Shown here: positions 33,337 through 38,517 of the stretch, one piece after another
How positions within the stretch are numbered: position 1 is the stretch's first letter
How the letters are laid out: each line of letters starts with the position of its first letter
DNA from: Sulfurimonas sp.
GTDB taxonomy: Bacteria; Campylobacterota; Campylobacteria; Campylobacterales; Sulfurimonadaceae
DNA: 38,517 bases
Direction: 5' to 3'
NCBI GenBank assembly: GCA_027063745.1
Contig: JAMORG010000052.1
Coordinates: forward strand, 1-38,517
Program-made: the position numbers and the translations under genes
Notes under the pieces: model-generated
Seen by the model: the letters and a program-made list of their open reading frames with translations, nothing else
Told to the model about the DNA's origin: nothing
The model's database searches: none

Positions 33337-33342
33337 ATTATA
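33337..33342 (-). promoter_or_regulatory. -10 element of argG
   Basis: TATAAT on the minus strand, followed by CGCG, places the argG start of transcription near 33330 and a leader of about 28 bases. No arginine operator was recognised with confidence. Confidence 0.6.
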
Positions 33343-33408
33343 GCTAAAAAGTTGTGATATTTTGCTTATAGGAAAAAAATATATAAGAAGAGATAAGAAA
33401 TAATAAAG

Positions 33409-33462
33409 TCTACTCACTGTGTAGAAAAGGAGGAGTAGGCTGATGTTGTAAGTTTGCCTACT
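33409..33462 (-). ncRNA. Two-hairpin flaG 3' end with exposed CCTCCTTTT; candidate 3'-UTR RNA or terminator
   Basis: Right after the flaG stop, AGTAGGC/GCCTACT (33434-33440 with 33456-33462) forms a 7-bp stem. A second stem TCTAC/GTAGA lies at 33409-33413 with 33421-33425, followed on the minus strand by a T-rich stretch. Between them the minus strand reads CCTCCTTTT (33425-33433), complementary to a Shine-Dalgarno sequence. It may simply be the flaG terminator region, or release a small regulatory RNA. Structure is by eye only. Confidence 0.35.
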
Positions 33463-33860
33463 TAACCTTTTGAATCGAAAAGAATTCCTGTGACTTCTTG
33501 CATTTTTGGTAAGAAATCCTGTGCCTGTTCCGCTGGAAAACGACGAATCATTCTGTTCGTTTTAACATCAATCGCAGCAACATAAAAAACATCATTTTGA
33601 TCAACACCAAATTTTATGTTTGTATTCAGTGGTGAAATTGCGCTATTGAGTTTTTTAACAAGTTCATCAACATCTTTTTGAGAGTTTATTTTTTTATCGG
33701 ATGTTGAAGATGCCTCTTGTAGCTGTTTGACCACATCTTGGTTTTTATCTTGAGCACTTTGTTGTGTTTTTAATTGTGTCTGCTCAACTGTACGTCCTTG
33801 AGTTTCTTGCGGACTCACTTGTGATTGTTGTTGTCTTGCAACGTTTGCTATGCCATCCAT
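33462..33860 (-). CDS. flaG: FlaG-family flagellar protein
   Basis: A 132-residue protein with a Gln/Ser-rich, disordered N-terminal half (about 1-60) and a conserved C-terminal FlaG domain (about 65-130: LNSAISPLNTNIKFGVDQ, VKTNRMIRRFPAEQ, MQEVTGILFDSKG). FlaG affects flagellar filament length in related bacteria. It has a strong AAGGAG ribosome site and a sigma-28 promoter. In many Campylobacterota flaG is followed by fliD and fliS; here it stands alone, followed by its own 3' hairpins and argG. Confidence 0.92.
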   Translation of the reverse strand: MDGIANVARQQQSQVSPQETQGRTVEQTQLKTQQSAQDKNQDVVKQLQEASSTSDKKINSQKDVDELVKKLNSAISPLNTNIKFGVDQNDVFYVAAIDVKTNRMIRRFPAEQAQDFLPKMQEVTGILFDSKG

Positions 33861-33905
33861 GACCTACTCCTTAAAACTTTGAAAAAAGTATAATTCTTAT
33901 CATGT

Positions 33906-33932
33906 ATATCGACAGAGTAAATAAATACTTTA
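33906..33932 (-). promoter_or_regulatory. Sigma-28 (FliA) promoter of flaG
   Basis: On the minus strand TAAAGTAT (33925-33932), an 11-base spacer and GTCGATAT (33906-33913) match the sigma-28 consensus TAAAGTTT-N11-GCCGATAA, including the exact spacing and the CGATAT core used in Campylobacter. The flaG start at 33860 is 46 bases downstream of the -10 element. Confidence 0.85.
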
Positions 33933-33996
33933 GAAAAAAATACAAAAAAATTCATTTTTTTATTTTTACATACTTTTTTATGCTAATCTTCGTTTT

Positions 33997-35199
33997 ATGA
34001 AAGAATATACTAAACTTTTAAAAGAAGAAGTCGTCTTACGCAGACTCTCAATTATACAGCTCTTGACATATTTTGGTGCCTGGTTTAGCAATGTAGCCAT
34101 TTATACACTGCTTATAGAGATGGATGTGTCTGCTGCGATAGTTGGTTTTGTAGCGATGCTGCATTTTGTAGCAGGTGTTATACAGGCTCCATTTTCTGGT
34201 GCTGTAATTGACAGATTTTCTCCTAAAAAGTTGATGTTGACACTTATTTTTGTAGAAAGTATTGCTACCTTGCTACTTATATCCATTGACTCTGTTGAGA
34301 AGATTCTCTTTTTGTATCTGTTGATTTTTATTAAAATGGCAGCCGCATCTTTTTACTTTACAACTGAGATGTCATTGCTTCCAAAAATACTTCATGGAAA
34401 AAAGTTGCAAAAAGCAAATGAGCTGCACTCAATCATCTGGTCACTCTCATATACACTTGGAATGGCTATCAGTGGTTTTGCAGTCTATTTGTTAGGTGTA
34501 AAAATCGCTTTTGTATTTGATGCACTGATGTTTCTTTTGGCTTTTTTCTTACTCTTGTCACTTGATATGAAAGTAACAAACAGTGTAGTTCAATCATCAC
34601 TGTTTCGTATGATGCGTGAGAGTGTGAGTTATATTCGTAAAAATCCAAAGGCACTGCATCTAATGCTGATCCATTCATTTGTCGGACTTACTGCTTTTGA
34701 TGCACTGGTTGCACTTATGGTTGATAGATATTATGCATCTATTATTGCAACTTCCTTGGCGCTTGGTCTTATGCATGCATCTAGAGCTGTAGGTTTGGTC
34801 ATAGGTCCTGTTGTTCTTGGAAAGTGGATTAACAACAAACGCTTGCTTTATATCTTTTTTGCACAAGGAGTTGCCGTATGGTTATGGGCATATGTTATGG
34901 AGTGGTTCTATCTCTCTATAATAGCAAGTGTTTGTGTTGGCTTTTTTACAACAACGCTTTGGTCTTATACCTATACACTTTTACAAAAAAACATAGATGC
35001 CAAATATTATGGTCGTATCGTTGCGTACAATGATATGCTCTTTTTAAGTATGGCGGCGTTTACATCCTATATGATAGGTTTCTTATCTACACACGGTTTT
35101 TCTTTGCAAAGCATAGCATTTTTGATGGGATTTGGCTTTATTATAGGTGGAGTGTATTATAATTATGTACTAAAAAAAGAGAGCATAGATGATTTATAA
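33997..35199 (+). CDS. Major facilitator superfamily transporter
   Basis: A 400-residue polytopic protein with about 12 membrane helices. The loop after helix 2 carries the MFS signature-like GAVIDRFSPKKLML (usual form GxLaDrxGrr). The pattern resembles the drug/enterobactin-exporter type (MFS_3), with a YGRIVAYNDMLF segment in the second half. Substrate unknown. The ATG at 33997 has no clear ribosome site and a possible -10 (TATGCT near 33979) very close to it, so the message may have a very short leader. It overlaps the next gene by 11 bases. Confidence 0.85.
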   Translation: MKEYTKLLKEEVVLRRLSIIQLLTYFGAWFSNVAIYTLLIEMDVSAAIVGFVAMLHFVAGVIQAPFSGAVIDRFSPKKLMLTLIFVESIATLLLISIDSVEKILFLYLLIFIKMAAASFYFTTEMSLLPKILHGKKLQKANELHSIIWSLSYTLGMAISGFAVYLLGVKIAFVFDALMFLLAFFLLLSLDMKVTNSVVQSSLFRMMRESVSYIRKNPKALHLMLIHSFVGLTAFDALVALMVDRYYASIIATSLALGLMHASRAVGLVIGPVVLGKWINNKRLLYIFFAQGVAVWLWAYVMEWFYLSIIASVCVGFFTTTLWSYTYTLLQKNIDAKYYGRIVAYNDMLFLSMAAFTSYMIGFLSTHGFSLQSIAFLMGFGFIIGGVYYNYVLKKESIDDL

Positions 35200-35461
35200 A
35201 TATGAAGACAAAGAGATACCGCTTACAAATCTTACACGCTTGTATGGTGCAGTAGTAATTGATATGCAGGGTGAAGTAGCAGAGATGAGTCTTGAATGGT
35301 TTGACCTTTATGGTGATAAAGTAAAACTTTTAAACTATGTTTTGGTTTTTGACTATACACCACCGGGTGAAAATGTACGTGATAAAATATCTTTGGAGTT
35401 TGATACAAAAGATGAACTCCTTGAAATCATGCAAGAGGTAGCACAATTTTTTCAAAAATAA
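35189..35461 (+). CDS. 90-residue hypothetical protein between MFS and MATE genes
   Basis: Small acidic soluble protein, no signal or membrane segment. It looks like a compact alpha/beta fold: strands around LYGAVVIDMQGEVAEMSLEWF and KLLNYVLVFDYTPPG, then a C-terminal helix (TKDELLEIMQEVAQFFQK). I do not recognise the family. It overlaps the MFS gene by 11 bases at its start and, if the ATT start is right, the MATE gene by 16 bases at its end, so it is probably translated together with both exporters. Confidence 0.75.
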   Translation: MIYKYEDKEIPLTNLTRLYGAVVIDMQGEVAEMSLEWFDLYGDKVKLLNYVLVFDYTPPGENVRDKISLEFDTKDELLEIMQEVAQFFQK

Positions 35462-36777
35462 TTTCTCCAGATACCAAAAAGGTTCTCTCTCTTGCTTTTC
35501 CGGCAGCACTCAAGCATCTTGTAGATATACTGCAGATTCTTATTGATATGTTAATGGTCGGGAGTGTCAGTGTCGCTGCACTGGCTGCAGTTGGAATGAG
35601 TATGCAGTTTATGATGATAGTAAATGTCTTTATGACACTCTTTGTTGTCGGTGGCAATGCCCTGATATCGCGTTTTATAGGTCAAAGACGTAAAAGAAGA
35701 GCATCAGCACTGCTATACTCTTTGGTTCTTTTAGCAATTGCACTCTCTTTTATTGTAAGTGTAAGTGGTTATTTTGGGTCATATCATTTTTATGAATGGA
35801 TGGGGGCTCCATCAGATGTTGTAAGTGAGGGTGGGCGCTATTTTCGTATAATATCTCTTGGTATAGTTGTAATATTTTTAGATACTTTACTCTATAACGC
35901 ACTCTCAGCTGCAGGAGATACGAAAAGTTCTTTATATATAAAGCTTGTCTCTTCATGTATTAACGCATTTTTAAATTATGTTCTTATTTTCGGTCATTTT
36001 GGTTTTGATGCTATGGGTATTGAAGGTGCTGCAATTGCTACGGTACTTGCATATATGTTCAATATAGTTGCTTATTATCTTCTTATTAAAAAGAAACATG
36101 ACTCAAAGCTTGATTTTTTACCGATAGTCCGTTTTAAAGATCTCAAAAGAGTTCTAAAAGTCGGTTATGCAGCGGCCATTGACAGAGGCGCTTCAAGCCT
36201 TAGCTTTTTGTTCTTTGTATCTATTATTACTGCCTATGGAACAGCTGAACTTGCAGGTTATCAGGTAGGTCTTCGTATTGAAGGTATAGCTTTTATGCCT
36301 GGCTTTGGCTTTGCTATAGCTTCTATGGCATTAGTAGGCCAAAATCTTGGTGCTAAAAATCTGCAAAAAGCTTATGAGATGGGGATTATCAGTGGACGAA
36401 TAGCCTATCTGTTTATGGGAAGTGTCGGTGTGGTCATGATACTGTTCCCTGAGTATCTGGTACATTTTTTTACGCAAGACCCTCTTACTATAGCAGTTGC
36501 GTCAAAGTATCTTATCTTGGTCGGTTTGGCTCAGATTCCACTTGCTATTATGTTTGTTTATGCTGCATCACTGCGTGGAGCAGGAGCAACAAAGACGACA
36601 CTCAAAGTAAATCTGCTCTCTTTATGGTTTTTTCGTCTTATACCGTCTTATATAGCGTATAAGATGGGTTTTGGCATTATTGTAATCTTTGCTATTATGA
36701 ACATTGAAACATTGATTAAAGGAATAATCTATTGGTATATCTACTCTAAAAAAGAGTGGTTACACACCAAAGTTTAA
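35446..36777 (+). CDS. MATE-family efflux transporter, probable ATT start
   Basis: Cation-coupled multidrug exporter with about 12 membrane helices. The first in-frame ATG is at 35548, but the reading frame upstream encodes an obvious MATE N-terminus (VLSLAFPAALKHLVDILQ, then the IDMLMVG motif), and the frame is open back to a stop at 35422. No ATG, GTG or TTG lies between. An ATT at 35446 has AGAGG at 35434-35438 with 7-base spacing and would give MFSKIISPDTKK and 443 residues, the usual family size. From 35548 the protein would be 409 residues and lose much of helix 1. Other motifs: GGNALISRFIGQ and SLRGAGATKTTL. Confidence 0.88.
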   Translation: MFSKIISPDTKKVLSLAFPAALKHLVDILQILIDMLMVGSVSVAALAAVGMSMQFMMIVNVFMTLFVVGGNALISRFIGQRRKRRASALLYSLVLLAIALSFIVSVSGYFGSYHFYEWMGAPSDVVSEGGRYFRIISLGIVVIFLDTLLYNALSAAGDTKSSLYIKLVSSCINAFLNYVLIFGHFGFDAMGIEGAAIATVLAYMFNIVAYYLLIKKKHDSKLDFLPIVRFKDLKRVLKVGYAAAIDRGASSLSFLFFVSIITAYGTAELAGYQVGLRIEGIAFMPGFGFAIASMALVGQNLGAKNLQKAYEMGIISGRIAYLFMGSVGVVMILFPEYLVHFFTQDPLTIAVASKYLILVGLAQIPLAIMFVYAASLRGAGATKTTLKVNLLSLWFFRLIPSYIAYKMGFGIIVIFAIMNIETLIKGIIYWYIYSKKEWLHTKV

Positions 36778-36783
36778 GTCTTA

Positions 36784-38064
36784 TCAGCAGTATTCAATTC
36801 TATTACGGCCATTCTCTTTGGCTATGTAGAGATTTTGATCTGCCATCATAATGTACTCATCAACAAAATGCTTTTTATACATATGTACAGGGTGAATCTC
36901 TATCATACCTATACTGACAGTAGTTCTGATTGTATAATCATTAAAATGGAGTGGGGTATCAGCAAAGTTTTTGCGAATTTTTTCAAAAACATGGTAGCCG
37001 TTTTTTTTATTGACTGCCGGAAGCATAATAACAAACTCTTCTCCACCATAGCGAATAATGACATCAGAAGCTCTAAGATTTTCTTTTACGATATCGACAA
37101 AATGTTTGAGTACATGATCACCGGCAACATGTCCATATGTATCATTTACCTTTTTAAAGTGGTCAAGATCGCATATAGCTAAAACAAAAGAGGTGTCTGT
37201 TGCAAGAGCTAGTTCATATTCATTTTCAAAAAGGGTATGGAGAGCATTTCTGTTGAGTGCACCGGTTAAAGTATCTTTTGATATTTGTTTGTTGATGAGT
37301 ATATGATCTAGCAGGGCTAACTCTGTACCAATACTGAGTGAAATCATTTCACACTTCTCTAGATAGCTTACAAGTACATGGTACTCTCCCATGCCAAGTG
37401 TATTGTAGATTTTTTTTGCAAAGATATGAAGGTTTTTATGAATAGTATTGATTTCATGTAGTTTGGAGTTATTTTGGATCATTGTTTTTGCATCACTATG
37501 TAACCATTTACCAAAAGTACATTTTTTTTCATCAAGTTCTGGAAAAGCAGTTCTTTGATTGTTTTTTATGTGTTGTGCAAGGTCTGTAAGCCAAATAAGA
37601 TGTGACTCATAATGTACGATAAGATTTTTTTCTACCAATTCACTCAGTGATGATTGCCGGATATTATTTTGCGAGATGAGTTTTTCAACATATTTTAAAA
37701 GATACTTGTGTGCAACACGGTTGTTGATAGCTTTAAAGAGTTTTATAAGACTTAAAAGCTGTTGATTGTCGATATCTTTAGGCATATGCATAATAAGAAC
37801 ATTTTCAAGTCCATAGATCTCATTGGATATGATTATGTATGGAATCTCTAACTCAAGCTTATATGCTGCTAAGTTCTCAAATACAAGTAAAATCTCTTCA
37901 AGTTCACTCTCTCGTGTAAAAAGATCGAAGATCTCTTTATAGTACTCAATGACAGTAATGACTTTTTCATCTTCAGTATCATTGATACATGCTGTATATG
38001 TATCTATAAATTTCTCTAAAAGAGACTCTTTATTTTCAATAATATTCGATAAGTCATATGTCAT
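36784..38064 (-). CDS. Diguanylate cyclase with CZB zinc-sensor domain
   Basis: Makes cyclic di-GMP. In 426 residues, a helical N-terminal region (about 1-145) precedes a CZB domain (about 150-225) with His155 (or His151), Cys182 in KCTFGKW, and His209 and His213; the Cys-His spacing equals that of E. coli DgcZ. The GGDEF domain (about 262-426) has DLDHFKKVND, the active site GGEEF (340-344) and an intact inhibitory site RASD (331-334) five residues before it. Zinc or redox control is inferred from CZB proteins. It is soluble, with its own promoter, and converges on the MATE gene 6 bases away. Confidence 0.92.
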   Translation of the reverse strand: MTYDLSNIIENKESLLEKFIDTYTACINDTEDEKVITVIEYYKEIFDLFTRESELEEILLVFENLAAYKLELEIPYIIISNEIYGLENVLIMHMPKDIDNQQLLSLIKLFKAINNRVAHKYLLKYVEKLISQNNIRQSSLSELVEKNLIVHYESHLIWLTDLAQHIKNNQRTAFPELDEKKCTFGKWLHSDAKTMIQNNSKLHEINTIHKNLHIFAKKIYNTLGMGEYHVLVSYLEKCEMISLSIGTELALLDHILINKQISKDTLTGALNRNALHTLFENEYELALATDTSFVLAICDLDHFKKVNDTYGHVAGDHVLKHFVDIVKENLRASDVIIRYGGEEFVIMLPAVNKKNGYHVFEKIRKNFADTPLHFNDYTIRTTVSIGMIEIHPVHMYKKHFVDEYIMMADQNLYIAKENGRNRIEYC

Positions 38065-38095
38065 TACTGCCTACTTTTTATAGAATTTAGGATAA

Positions 38096-38119
38096 ATTAT
38101 ACCTTTAAAAAACTATAAT
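38096..38119. promoter_or_regulatory. Back-to-back -10 elements for the diguanylate cyclase (minus) and ligA (plus)
   Basis: TATAAT on the minus strand at 38096-38101 lies about 32 bases before the cyclase start; TATAAT on the plus strand at 38114-38119 lies 19 bases before the ligA start. The two -10 boxes are only 12 bases apart, so polymerases at the two promoters may interfere with each other. Confidence 0.6.
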
Positions 38120-38137
38120 TTGGTTAAAATTATACTT

Positions 38138-38517
38138 ATGAATAAAGAGCAGTATAAAAAAGCAGTAGAGACATTAAACAAGTGGGCATATCACTATTAT
38201 GTTTTAGATGATCCCATAACAACAGATGAAGAGTATGATAAACTCTACCATGAAGTCCTTTTGTATGAAGAGCAACATCCAAAAGATGTTTTGCCAAACT
38301 CTCCGACACAAAGAGTAGGCGATGTTGTAAGTGATGGATTTGTAAAAGCAAAGCATCTCTCACGCATGTGGAGTTTAGAAGATATCTTTGATGCCGATGG
38401 GCTTAAAAAGTGGCTTGAAAAAACATACAGGCTTGACAGTAATGTAACATTTTACTGTGAGCCAAAGTATGATGGTGCGAGTCTGAATCTAATCTATGAA
38501 AATGGTGAATTGCAAGC
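38138..38517 (+). CDS. ligA: NAD-dependent DNA ligase LigA (partial, C-terminus beyond right edge)
   Basis: Seals nicks in DNA using NAD. About 126 N-terminal residues are present: the Ia domain (NKWAYHYYVLDDPITTDEEYDKLY, here as its two halves, for NMN binding) and the start of the adenylation domain with the catalytic lysine in CEPKYDGASLNL. The start at 38138 has no clear ribosome site and only a roughly 12-base predicted leader. The remaining domains lie off the window. Confidence 0.95.
   Translation, partial: MNKEQYKKAVETLNKWAYHYYVLDDPITTDEEYDKLYHEVLLYEEQHPKDVLPNSPTQRVGDVVSDGFVKAKHLSRMWSLEDIFDADGLKKWLEKTYRLDSNVTFYCEPKYDGASLNLIYENGELQ

Noticed and set aside
33427-33448. Plus-strand AAGGAGG followed by ATG
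   Set aside because: The frame after the ATG ends after two codons, so it is not a gene; the stretch is better read on the minus strand as part of the flaG 3' end.
1-38517. Mobile elements, prophage, CRISPR arrays or attachment sites
   Set aside because: No transposase, integrase or phage gene, no regularly spaced direct repeats, and no duplicated end of the tRNA were seen; gene content is uniform core chromosome.

Overview
The window looks like a piece of chromosome from a free-living, denitrifying member of the Campylobacterota (Epsilonproteobacteria), most like Sulfurimonas or a close relative. This rests on low G+C content, the cd1-type nitrite reductase and cNor genes, the ArgG, HslV and Era protein sequences, Csd4/Csd6-type helical-shape enzymes, a Cts-like transformation/type IV pilus locus, and a flaG gene behind a sigma-28 promoter. 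No insertion sequence, prophage, CRISPR array or obvious foreign island was seen, so it reads as core chromosome. All family assignments were made by eye from motifs, length and gene order; no database search was run.

Layout. Positions 1-3812 hold a minus-strand denitrification cluster: a 108-residue membrane protein, norC, norB, a 50-residue membrane protein, then nirS, which runs off the left edge. A perfect FNR/DNR-type box lies upstream of the cluster and a terminator-like hairpin lies just before nirS. Next comes a membrane-anchored receiver protein with a degenerate Hpt domain (3874-4956), then a plus-strand set of rsmH, an ftsL-like gene and a large RND permease (5068-9418). A CAU tRNA (9492-9568) and an inositol-monophosphatase-family gene follow. 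Positions 10418-14917 form a minus-strand operon of a small unknown gene, metY, metX, xseB, a nitrilase-like protein without its catalytic Cys and Lys, and a ThiF/MoeB-like protein. yebC and yigZ follow on the plus strand (14996-16288).

From 33302 down to 16311 there are 17 minus-strand genes with gaps under about 90 bases and many overlaps: argG, a ferredoxin-thioredoxin-reductase/rhodanese fusion, rplI, hslV, hslU, era, csd6, csd4, and nine genes of a type IV pilus/type II secretion-like machine (GspL or PilM-PilN fusion, PilO, PilP-like, secretin, ExeA/CtsP ATPase, TPR protein, small exported protein, GspE, GspF). The order secretin - small ATPase - membrane protein - GspE - GspF matches the ctsD-P-X-E-F order of the Campylobacter jejuni natural transformation locus, so DNA uptake is the leading guess. 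No pilin or prepilin peptidase gene is present here.

The right end carries a lone flaG with a sigma-28 promoter, an MFS transporter, a small unknown gene, a MATE exporter that probably starts at a rare ATT codon, a zinc-binding-domain (CZB) diguanylate cyclase, and the 5' part of ligA. The most interesting leads are the pilus/transformation locus next to cell-shape peptidases, the FTR-rhodanese fusion, the two proteins that have lost key catalytic residues (Hpt and nitrilase), the small membrane proteins of the nor cluster, and the possible flaG 3'-UTR RNA.
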